DNA of 40,428 nt, from positions 1-40,428 of the forward strand of contig CAIKAH010000049.1 in NCBI GenBank assembly GCA_903825355.1, written 5' to 3'. Below, piece after piece: positions 7,327 through 14,413 of this stretch (the stretch's first letter is position 1; every line of letters begins with the position of its first letter). The notes under the pieces were generated by a model. That model was not told the origin of the DNA. It saw nothing but the letters and a program-made list of their open reading frames with translations, and made no database searches. Position numbers and translations under genes: made by a program. This DNA comes from an uncultured bacterium (GTDB lineage: Bacteria; Babelota; Babeliae; Babelales; RVW-14).

Positions 7327-9090
7327 ATGAATTGTAAAATATATGTGGTATGGTGTGGCTTGTTATTATGTGGAGGGCAGCTTCAGGCAGCTGAAGCGGG
7401 TGCTGCCGGGGGAGGTGCTGCGGCGGCGTTTATTGCTGCAGGCGTAGCTTTATCTAAGCAGCAAGAAGCTATAGAGAAAACACTTGCTGGAGAAAAATTA
7501 TCAAAAATTGCTCAGGTAAATAAGGTTGATGAAAAACAGAGTGTTCTTGCCAAGATTGCCGGCGTAAATGCGCAGGTTGGTAAAGCAATTGATAAATTTA
7601 AGTCTGCCTTGCCTAAAAAAAGTGGTCCAAAAGAGGCGGGGGGAGAGCCTCCTATGGCGGTAGCAGGACAAAAAGATAGTCCACCGGCTTTAACCGCTCC
7701 TGGTAAAAAAGATACAGTGCCCGCGGCTACTGGTGTTGCAGTGGTTAAACCAAAAGAAGGGTTGGTTGATGCTTCAGTTGCTGCATTTGCTAAATTGGCT
7801 GGTGGTAAAAAATCAGCGTCCCAAAAACCAGAATCTATGCAAGATAAGATAAATGCCGTAAACGCAGCTGCACACGGTGGTGGTGAGCTTGGTGCAAAAA
7901 TTGCAGCAGCTAATCCGCATGCAGGTATGGACGAAACCATGAGGAAAATGGCTGAAAACGCTGCTAAAGATTCAGCATTAAACCGCATGGGAAAGAAGCT
8001 TATCGGGCAAGACAGTAAAATAGCAAAATGGGCCAAAAATAAGGGTATTGGGAGAAATGATGCAGGGGATGTTAATCAAAACTCACTCCTAGCAAGAGCG
8101 GGCAATAAACTGATGGGAGCAGATAGCTTAGCTGCAAAAATACAAAATAAACTGATGGGAGCAGATAGCTTAGCTGCAAAAATACAAAATAAACTAATGG
8201 GAGCAGATAGCTTGGCTGCAGGGGTGCAAAGGAAATTAATGAACGCGGATAGTGTTCTTGCTCGGCAGATGACAGCCGCAAGTGTTGTTGGGCGCCTAGG
8301 TAGCCGTATGCTGGGAGAAAAGCTGCAATACACGCTTCAAGAGCAGCAAAAGAAAGTAGCTGCATTTCAGGCCGCAGTCGCTCAGGGCAGTGTATTTGTA
8401 GACAAAATCCCGCTCAAGCAGCTTGGTACGCTTAAAGATAGTATGTCAACGGTGAAAGACCATTTAAGTCAAACAGAGAGCAAATTGAAGAGCCAGATAG
8501 CAGATTTAAACAGTGATAAATCGCCCGAAGCAAAGGCTCAACTAAAGCAGATGAGAGAGGAGCTTCAACGTGCCCAGACAGAGCTTGTAAAGGTATCTCA
8601 GTCATTACATACAGTTTCGCAAGCGCATGAACGACAACAGCTGAAGCAAGAGCTTGCCCAGGCGCAAAAACGAAAAAAGACTGAAGAAGCATTAGATGAT
8701 GGAGAAGAAGACGTTGTTGAGATTCCTAAAGAGCTGCGAACTAAAGAAAATCGATTTGGTGTTACAAAAGAGGAAAGCACTGCTTCTATCCCTCAAGATG
8801 CACGAAATAGTGTAAACCCCTTGATGGTTGCTAAACAACTTGCACAGAAGCGGGCCGAAGAGGCAAAAAAACAAGCAGAAGGTGCTGCGGCAACTAAAAT
8901 ACAGAACTTAGTGCGAGGTAAAGCAGCACGTGATCGGGTTGCGGCGTTAAGAAGAGAGAGAGCTGAAAAAGTAGCTATGATGGCTAGCGAAAGAGCAGTA
9001 GCTTTAACGCAGCCCCCGGCCCCATCGGCAAGGCAGGAGGGCCGTATTTTGTATACCCCTAAACAAGCTCCTGGTACAGAAAAGCATTAG
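7327..9090 (+). CDS. Exported protein with 14-residue repeats, coiled coil and an IQ motif
   Basis: 587 aa from ATG 7327, preceded by GGTGGGGGAGCA. An earlier in-frame ATG at 7300 is less likely because the signal peptide starts here (Met-Asn-Cys-Lys, hydrophobic, ending Leu-Gln-Ala-Ala). Around residues 260-315 there are three near-perfect copies and one degraded copy of NKLMGADSLAAKIQ. About residues 375-460 are a charged coiled coil. Residues 525-535 read IQNLVRGKAAR, an exact fit to the calmodulin/light-chain-binding IQ consensus (IQxxxRGxxxR), flanked by basic helix. IQ motifs are well known in eukaryotic proteins and unusual in bacterial exported proteins. Function is unknown; binding a host EF-hand protein is my inference. 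Similar in composition to the preceding 678-aa protein. Confidence 0.8.
   Translation: MNCKIYVVWCGLLLCGGQLQAAEAGAAGGGAAAAFIAAGVALSKQQEAIEKTLAGEKLSKIAQVNKVDEKQSVLAKIAGVNAQVGKAIDKFKSALPKKSGPKEAGGEPPMAVAGQKDSPPALTAPGKKDTVPAATGVAVVKPKEGLVDASVAAFAKLAGGKKSASQKPESMQDKINAVNAAAHGGGELGAKIAAANPHAGMDETMRKMAENAAKDSALNRMGKKLIGQDSKIAKWAKNKGIGRNDAGDVNQNSLLARAGNKLMGADSLAAKIQNKLMGADSLAAKIQNKLMGADSLAAGVQRKLMNADSVLARQMTAASVVGRLGSRMLGEKLQYTLQEQQKKVAAFQAAVAQGSVFVDKIPLKQLGTLKDSMSTVKDHLSQTESKLKSQIADLNSDKSPEAKAQLKQMREELQRAQTELVKVSQSLHTVSQAHERQQLKQELAQAQKRKKTEEALDDGEEDVVEIPKELRTKENRFGVTKEESTASIPQDARNSVNPLMVAKQLAQKRAEEAKKQAEGAAATKIQNLVRGKAARDRVAALRRERAEKVAMMASERAVALTQPPAPSARQEGRILYTPKQAPGTEKH
8104..8271 (+). repeat. 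42-bp tandem repeat inside the 587-aa gene
   Basis: Four in-frame units of 42 bp at 8104, 8146, 8188 and 8230. The first two are identical at DNA level, the third has a few changes, and the fourth is diverged. They encode NKLMGADSLAAKIQ-type units. Near-identity of the first copies suggests recent duplication and possible copy-number variation. Confidence 0.9.
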
Positions 9091-9113
9091 CTTTAAGTGA
9101 GTGTAGCTGTTTG

Positions 9114-9139
9114 AAAAGGGGCCCTATGGCCCCTTTTTT
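9114..9139 (+). terminator. Rho-independent terminator after the 587-aa gene
   Basis: AAAAGGGGCC (9114-9123) pairs with GGCCCCTTTT (9128-9137) around CTAT, and is followed by more T. It is 23 nt after the stop codon. Confidence 0.9.
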
Positions 9140-9297
9140 ATTTAGGCTCAATGTTTTCTGAAATTTTTTGGCACTGCTCTTGTATCGTCAAACTATTTAC
9201 ATTTCTAATTGTAATTTATTAACATGGATTTAGTACAGATCAGCAAATGGTTTGTAGCTTTTGGTGCAAGTGGATAATCAAAAATGGAGGAAGTGAG

Positions 9298-10635
9298 ATG
9301 AATAAAAGGATTTTGTTGGGTTTTTTGCTGACGAGCTTAGGTTTTGTTGGCCAGAGTTGCGCAGCTGATCATGGTATAGGAAAACAGGCTGGGGTGTCTG
9401 ATGGTTCATTGTTTCTTGAACATGATCTTGATAGAGGAGCGATCATATGTGGTCCAGGAGGGAAACCTCCTAAGTGGGTTATGGAGCAGGCGGAAAAAAA
9501 GGCAAAACAAAAATCTCCGGCTGCAGGGAAAAAAACAGCGGTACGCCGTGGTGGGGGTGGCTACAATGGTGGGGGCATTCGCAAGAGGCCAGCCCTAGGC
9601 CGTAATGGGCGGGGGACACAGAAAAAGGTTTGGCAAGGAGGGAGGAAGCGGGCGGTTCCTGCGATGAAGCCAAACGCTATACCCGTTAAGCATGTTGGAG
9701 CGGAGCAAGATGCAGTGAAATCAGATCTTATTGATCAGTTGGATGAGTTAATTGAGCAAGCAAAAGTGGTAGTGAAAAAATTTGGTGGTACGAAGGAGTA
9801 TGCAGATAAATGGGCAGCTGTTGTTGAGAAACATGATGCCATTATTCACCGACTGAATAAATCGTTTCCAGGGTGGTACGGTGATGCGCAAGGAATTTTT
9901 GCACATGATGGCAGTTATCAAAAGTATATAGTAGACAAAGTTATGAACTATCAAAGAGCTCTCGGATTTGCTGGGGGAGCGCGGGGCTCGTTTAGAGTCG
10001 ATCGCGTTGTTTCACTTAATGACCTTCCTCGTGGTGTTTTGCTTGCTAATGTTAGTGTTGCGGGAACACGGTACATTGAATATTCAGAAGCTGAGCTAAA
10101 AGAGATGCTGAAGGCGGCAAAAGAACAAGCAGCGAGTTGTTTGCGCGCAGGAAATAATAATAATCTTCACGTTAAATGGCTGCTTGCTGTTAGTGCTCAC
10201 GATTATGTGATTGATCGTTTGAATAAACTATTTCCGTCTTGGAACGCAGGTAATCATGCAGTTATTACTTACACGGATGCTCAAACTAAAGAAGAATGGC
10301 CGAAGTTTTATGTGGTGACGATGGGACAACCATATACTAATGAAGATACTTCTATTCCTCGTGAGGTATTGTCTACGTTAGATGATTTGCCGCAAGGCGT
10401 TAAGTATGCGAATGTAGAAATAATTATTCCTAGCAGCTGGGGGTCTGGTCTAAAATCCATGAGCTACTATAGTGTTACTGAGGACGATGACCATGGCGGT
10501 GGCGATAGCGCATCAAATGGTTTTGCAGATTTTTGTTTGTGTGTGAGTTGCAGTAGGAATCCGAAATATAGGAATCCGAGATTGATTCAGCAGCGATTGT
10601 TGGATGGTGAAAAAGAAGTAGGTGTTATCGTTTAA
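9298..10635 (+). CDS. Exported protein with Arg/Gly-rich box and an internally duplicated domain
   Basis: 445 aa from ATG 9298, chosen because GGAGGAAGTGAG precedes it and a signal peptide begins there (Met-Asn-Lys-Arg, hydrophobic, ending Ser-Cys-Ala-Ala). Residues 82-110 are an Arg/Gly-rich module beginning VRRGGGGYNGGG, shared with the next gene. Two copies of a roughly 120-residue domain follow: W172...KHDAIIHRLNKSFPGW against W294...AHDYVIDRLNKLFPSW, and LNDLPRGV (240) against LDDLPQGV (361). The C-terminus contains a C-x-C-x2-C cluster. I do not recognise the repeated domain. It forms a two-gene unit with the 230-aa gene 18 nt downstream. Upstream, 9139-9297 contains no other gene. Confidence 0.8.
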   Translation: MNKRILLGFLLTSLGFVGQSCAADHGIGKQAGVSDGSLFLEHDLDRGAIICGPGGKPPKWVMEQAEKKAKQKSPAAGKKTAVRRGGGGYNGGGIRKRPALGRNGRGTQKKVWQGGRKRAVPAMKPNAIPVKHVGAEQDAVKSDLIDQLDELIEQAKVVVKKFGGTKEYADKWAAVVEKHDAIIHRLNKSFPGWYGDAQGIFAHDGSYQKYIVDKVMNYQRALGFAGGARGSFRVDRVVSLNDLPRGVLLANVSVAGTRYIEYSEAELKEMLKAAKEQAASCLRAGNNNNLHVKWLLAVSAHDYVIDRLNKLFPSWNAGNHAVITYTDAQTKEEWPKFYVVTMGQPYTNEDTSIPREVLSTLDDLPQGVKYANVEIIIPSSWGSGLKSMSYYSVTEDDDHGGGDSASNGFADFCLCVSCSRNPKYRNPRLIQQRLLDGEKEVGVIV

Positions 10636-10653
10636 TTAAATGAGAGGGATGAG

Positions 10654-11346
10654 ATGAAAAAAGTGTTACTTCTATTACTCGCGGTGGTAGGCCTTGCTTG
10701 CCAATTAGAAGCGGCAACGGGCAATAATGAGCGGCGGCAGCGGCGTTTAGGCGCGAATGGTCATGGACGTGCAAAAGTGCGCCGTGGTGGCGGAGGCTAC
10801 AATGGCGGGGGTATTCGCAGAAGGGCAGCCCTGGGTCGTGGTGGCGCAGGTACACAGAAAAAGTTTGGGCAAGAAGCAAACACCTATACCCCATTATGGC
10901 TTCCTCAGCCAAAAAGTGCTGGTAGGAAGGGATCGGTTAGCCCTGCAGAGCGTGCACGGGCAAATGCAGTATTGGATGCTTTTTTAGAGGCATTTAAAAA
11001 ACAAGATTTACCGGCAGCAGCAAAGTTGTTCAAGGGCTTTGATACTCCTGTTGAAGTTGCTCAGATTTTTGGGCAGGCTTCAAAAGAAAATATCGTTGCT
11101 GTTGTCTCTGCGCTTATTCAAACAATTGCTCCATTTATGAATATGGTTGATGCAGTTGAAGCACAACAAAACGTTATGGATATGCGTCCGGTAGGTGATC
11201 AAGTAGCTTCATCGCAGGTGGCGACCGACCCTATAATGGGAGGATATGTGCGATCGCCAGGATACCAGCAAATGCTAAAAGATGTACCTCCAGCAATTGC
11301 TCAGCCAACGATTGTTTCTTCATCTGAAGGTATTTTAAAAAAATAA
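10654..11346 (+). CDS. Exported protein with Arg/Gly-rich box, unknown function
   Basis: 230 aa. Starts at ATG 10654 after GAGGGATGAG, 18 nt behind the 445-aa gene, so co-transcription is likely. The signal peptide is Met-Lys-Lys followed by a Leu/Val-rich core, with cleavage near Leu-Glu-Ala-Ala (residue 21). Residues 42-70 share 25 of 29 positions with the Arg/Gly module of the preceding protein. The remainder (about 95-230) is helical. It includes PAERARANAVLDAFLEAFKK and a short Met/Gln-containing C-terminus. No catalytic motif was found. The shared module directly after the signal peptide suggests a common sorting, binding or modification role (inference). Confidence 0.75.
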   Translation: MKKVLLLLLAVVGLACQLEAATGNNERRQRRLGANGHGRAKVRRGGGGYNGGGIRRRAALGRGGAGTQKKFGQEANTYTPLWLPQPKSAGRKGSVSPAERARANAVLDAFLEAFKKQDLPAAAKLFKGFDTPVEVAQIFGQASKENIVAVVSALIQTIAPFMNMVDAVEAQQNVMDMRPVGDQVASSQVATDPIMGGYVRSPGYQQMLKDVPPAIAQPTIVSSSEGILKK

Positions 11347-11355
11347 TAATGGAAT

Positions 11356-11398
11356 AAAAAAAAAGAGGCCTTCATTAACGAGGGCCTCTTTTTTTTTA
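11356..11398. terminator. Bidirectional terminator between the 230-aa gene and dnaK
   Basis: A run of A followed by GAGGCC (11365-11370) pairs with GGCCTC (11383-11388) followed by a long T run. The A-run/T-run extension makes it function in both directions, serving the two convergent genes. Confidence 0.88.
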
Positions 11399-11409
11399 GG
11401 TGCTAATGC

Positions 11410-13308
11410 TTATTTAGCTTCAGTGAAATCGGTATCGATTGGCTCGCTACCATCTTTCTTTTCTTCAGCTGTTGAAGCTGCTTGCGCGCCTCCTGCTGCT
11501 TGTTGTTCTTTGTACAAGAATTCAGCAATTTTGTACGATGCATTCATCAATTCGGTGTGCGCTTTTTCAAGCTCTTCTTTGTTGTGTTCGTGCTCTACCA
11601 AGGCTTTTTTAGCTGCTTCAAGTGCTGTTTCAACGGTATTAACATCAGCAATAGGGAGCTTTTCCTTGTTTTCTTGCAAGGTTTTTTCTACTTGCGCAAT
11701 CATGCTATCAAGATTATTGCGCTTTTCTACGGTTTCGCGGCGCTTTTTATCGTCAGCTTCATGTAGTTGCGCTTCTTGTACCATGCGTTCAACTTCTTCT
11801 TTGCCCAGGCCAGAAGAGTTTGAAATGGTTATTTTCTGTTCTTTGCCAGTGCCTAAGTCTTTTGCTGAAACGTGCACAATACCATTGGCATCGATATCAA
11901 ACGTAACCTCAATTTGTGGTACGCCACGCGGTGCATTTGGAATGCCTTCAAGGCGGAAGCGGCCAAGTGATTTATTGTCTTGTGCAAATTCGCGCTCACC
12001 TTGTACCACATTAATATCAACTGCAGATTGGTTGTTGTCAGCTGTTGAGAAAATTTGTGATTTACGCGTTGGGATGGTGGTATTACGTTCAATGATGCGT
12101 GCTGTAATATTTCCCATGGTCTCAATACCAAGTGAAAGTGGAGTAACATCGAGCAAGAGGACGTCTGTCACATCGCCAGCCAATACGCCACCTTGGATTG
12201 CAGCGCCCACAGAAACTACTTCATCAGGGTTTACTGAGCGGTTAAGCTCTTTGCCAAAGAAGTCTTTAACCATTTGCTGTACTTTTGGAATACGGGTAGA
12301 ACCGCCCACCAAAATTACTTCGTCAATTTTGCTTACGTCAATACCAGCATCTGCAATAGCGCGTTTGCATGGCTCGAAGAGGCTATTGAAAATGTCAGCA
12401 CACAATGATTCGAACTTGGCACGGGTAATTTTGGTTACCAAATGCTTTGGTCCTGAGGCATCAGCAGTGATGTATGGCAAGTTAATTTCAGTTTCTGGCA
12501 TTGAAGAAAGTTCAATTTTTGCTTTTTCAGCTGCTTCTTTGAGGCGTTGTAGCGCCATTTTATCATTGTGCAGATCCATGCCATTTTCACGCTTGAATTC
12601 TGCTGCCAAGTAGCTAATAAGGCATTCATCGATATTGTCGCCACCAAGCATGGTATCGCCGTTTGTTGATTTAACCTCGGTGACTCCATCGCCTACTTCT
12701 AATATTGAAATATCAAAAGTACCGCCACCAAAGTCGAATACTGCAATGGTTTCGTTGCTTTTTTTATCAAGGCCATAAGCAAGTGCTGCAGCTGTTGGCT
12801 CGTTGATAATACGCTTGACGTCTAAGCCTGCAATTTTGCCAGCATCTTTGGTTGCTTGGCGTTGAGCATCGTTGAAGTAGGCTGGTACGGTGATAACAGC
12901 TTCAGTAACTGTTTCGCCCAAATACGCTTCAGCGGCTTGTTTTAATTTTTGAAGAACAGCTGCAGAGATCTCTTGTGGAGATACTTGTTTGCCGTTTACT
13001 TCAATAGCGCAGTCGCCATTAGCGCTTTCTACCACTTGGTAAGGAACCATTTTGAGGTCAGCTTGGTTAATTTCATTGAATTTTTTACCAATGAACCGTT
13101 TTGCAGAGAAAATGGTGTTGGTTGGATTGGTGATTGCTTGACGCTTTGCGATTGAACCAACTAGGCGTTGTCCGTCTTTAGCAAAACCAATCACTGAAGG
13201 GGTTGTGTTTGCGCCCTCTTGATTTGGAATAACTTTTGCACTACCGCCTTCCATAAATGATACGACGGAGTTGGTTGTACCTAAGTCTATGCCGATAATT
13301 TTTGTCAT
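11410..13308 (-). CDS. dnaK: Molecular chaperone DnaK (Hsp70)
   Basis: 632 aa, full family length. Cytosolic ATP-dependent chaperone that binds hydrophobic stretches of unfolded clients, normally with DnaJ and GrpE. The nucleotide-binding domain starts [14 protein letters not shown] and contains [12 protein letters not shown] and the [11 protein letters not shown] block. The hydrophobic interdomain linker ([15 protein letters not shown]) lies near residue 390, then the substrate-binding domain and helical lid. The C-terminal tail ends DTDFTEAK, close to the usual D-x-D/E-F-x-E-x-K end. The ATG at 13308 follows AAGGAT. No dnaJ, grpE or hrcA is adjacent, so the gene appears to be a single unit with its own promoter and a shared terminator. 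No CIRCE operator is visible. Confidence 0.98.
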   Translation of the reverse strand: MTKIIGIDLGTTNSVVSFMEGGSAKVIPNQEGANTTPSVIGFAKDGQRLVGSIAKRQAITNPTNTIFSAKRFIGKKFNEINQADLKMVPYQVVESANGDCAIEVNGKQVSPQEISAAVLQKLKQAAEAYLGETVTEAVITVPAYFNDAQRQATKDAGKIAGLDVKRIINEPTAAALAYGLDKKSNETIAVFDFGGGTFDISILEVGDGVTEVKSTNGDTMLGGDNIDECLISYLAAEFKRENGMDLHNDKMALQRLKEAAEKAKIELSSMPETEINLPYITADASGPKHLVTKITRAKFESLCADIFNSLFEPCKRAIADAGIDVSKIDEVILVGGSTRIPKVQQMVKDFFGKELNRSVNPDEVVSVGAAIQGGVLAGDVTDVLLLDVTPLSLGIETMGNITARIIERNTTIPTRKSQIFSTADNNQSAVDINVVQGEREFAQDNKSLGRFRLEGIPNAPRGVPQIEVTFDIDANGIVHVSAKDLGTGKEQKITISNSSGLGKEEVERMVQEAQLHEADDKKRRETVEKRNNLDSMIAQVEKTLQENKEKLPIADVNTVETALEAAKKALVEHEHNKEELEKAHTELMNASYKIAEFLYKEQQAAGGAQAASTAEEKKDGSEPIDTDFTEAK

Positions 13309-13397
13309 GAATTAAATCCTTGGCTTTTGTTGCTTTTTAACGCTATTTCCTTTATTCGATCTTCGAGTTGAGACTAAAGTTTTTAGCCTCATAAATT

Positions 13398-13426
13398 AGT
13401 TTATTTTTTTCAGTGTAATGTGTCAA
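13398..13426 (-). promoter_or_regulatory. Probable sigma-70-type promoter of dnaK
   Basis: On the minus strand TTGACA (13421-13426) is separated by 17 nt from TAAACT (13398-13403), giving a leader of about 80 nt before the dnaK start. A perfect -35 with 4 of 6 matches at -10. No heat-shock operator was recognised. Confidence 0.55.
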
Positions 13427-13702
13427 GTAGGATTGAGAGAAAATCTTAGTCTATTGTTGTAGATTTCTTGATAATGCACCCTTGCGTTAGTAGTGAAAAT
13501 TTCTATTTCAATGGTTGATTAGTTAAGGCAGCTGCTGTGGTAAGGTTATGGAAAGAGAGAAGGGCGCCTTGCTGTTGGGTCGCATAATTAAATATTATGT
13601 TAAGCTAATGGCTGTTATTGTGCCCGTTTCCTGCTTCTTTTTTGATGCTTTGATTGGTCGATTCATCCCTGCCTGGCGCCGCATCGCGCGACCGGGCACT
13701 CC

Positions 13703-13805
13703 GTTGAGGCCCCCTTGACTTTGCTCTGGGGCTTGGGGGCTCGGGGGAGCGGGCAGGGGGGTGTTTAAAACGGGGGTAGGGGTTAAGGGTCAAGGGGGCC
13801 TCAAC
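13703..13805. repeat. 17-bp perfect inverted repeat around a G-run cluster
   Basis: GTTGAGGCCCCCTTGAC at 13703-13719 is exactly complementary to 13789-13805, with 69 bp between. The loop contains G-runs at 13728-13731, 13735-13739, 13743-13747, 13751-13753, 13756-13761, 13772-13776 and 13779-13782. This satisfies the four-run G-quadruplex pattern several times over. Confidence 0.85.
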
Positions 13806-13838
13806 TCCGTGTGTAATGGGCAAATAGGAGGATATAGT

Positions 13839-14020
13839 AGGATAAAAGAGAGATAGGGTTAGGATAAAAGAGAGATAGGGTAGGGTTAGGGTATTACGGT
13901 ATAGGGGATTAGTGAGTGAGGATAAGTGAGTTAGGATATCTGCATAAGTTTTGGTATTGGGTGTATGGGTAGTAAGGGGAAATAGGATAAAAGAGAGATT
14001 AGGATAAAAGAGAGATAGGG
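13839..14020 (+). repeat. Dispersed purine-rich repeat, four copies
   Basis: AGGATAAAAGAGAGATAGGG occurs at 13839, 13861 and 14001. A shorter copy (AGGATAAAAGAGAGAT) lies at 13984. The first two are 22 bp apart and the last two 17 bp apart. TAGGG/TTAGGG-like words lie between the copies (for example 13877-13891). Confidence 0.85.
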
Positions 14021-14143
14021 TTTAGATAAGATAAGATAAGAATAAGAGAAAGAGTAGGGGTTAAGAGAGGGTAGGGAATAAGTATAGATAATAAGTGAGA
14101 TAAGTGAGAAGTGAGAGATGTGCTGTATGGGGTTAAAAGAAAA

Positions 14144-14181
14144 GAGGAGTTAAAGGAGAGGAGTTAAAGGAGAGGAGTTAT
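14144..14181 (+). repeat. 14-bp tandem repeat, about 2.6 copies
   Basis: GAGGAGTTAAAGGA at 14144-14157 and 14158-14171, followed by a partial copy, then two copies of ATAGGTT. Part of the same purine-rich tract. Confidence 0.85.
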
Positions 14182-14375
14182 AGGTTATAGGTTAATCGTA
14201 ATGGATAGGGGTAAACCAATAGAACGGGGGTGTTATCTATATATATGTAACTACCAGCCTTACGTGTTGATGAGCGATTGGCTGCTACCTTGGATCCATC
14301 GACATAAGCTCATTCAGGGGCCGTTTCGCTACTGTTTTTTTTATCTGCCTATGGATTAATGTTCTTAAAAGCAAA

Positions 14376-14390
14376 CAACGGGAGCCGTTG
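14376..14390 (-). terminator. Possible weak terminator of the flippase gene
   Basis: CAACGG/CCGTTG around a 3-nt loop, 24 nt past the flippase stop. On the minus strand it is followed by TTTGCTTTT, an imperfect T tract. Confidence 0.4.
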
Positions 14391-14413
14391 GCGACGAATT
14401 AAGCGCAAAAACA

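Larger units (their letters stand above)
13430..14413. other. Non-coding island between dnaK and the flippase gene
   Basis: No credible gene. It holds, in order, an AT-rich stretch, a GC-rich segment with a 17-bp inverted repeat and many G-runs (about 13620-13810), about 400 bp of purine-rich plus strand with short repeats (13826-14215), and about 190 bp of ordinary sequence with a small hairpin. The compositional change is abrupt relative to both neighbours. The only longer open frame (13605-13823, minus) is Pro/Arg/Ser-rich, has no ribosome binding site, and follows the GC-rich repeat. Confidence 0.75.

Noticed and set aside
7512..8036. Minus-strand ORF of 174 codons inside the 587-aa gene
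   Set aside because: The plus-strand frame has a signal peptide and ribosome binding site; this one is Ala/Phe-rich shadow sequence.
11423..12613. Long plus-strand ORF (396 codons) across dnaK
   Set aside because: It is antisense to a fully conserved dnaK and is Ser/Cys-rich, as expected for a shadow frame.
13309..13400. Possible CIRCE operator upstream of dnaK
   Set aside because: No TTAGCACTC-N9-GAGTGCTAA pattern. The weak inverted similarity around 13360-13380 is not convincing.
13605..13823. Minus-strand ORF of 72 codons, Pro/Arg/Ser-rich
   Set aside because: It exactly follows the GC-rich inverted repeat and its G-runs, has no ribosome binding site, and looks like translated repeat sequence.
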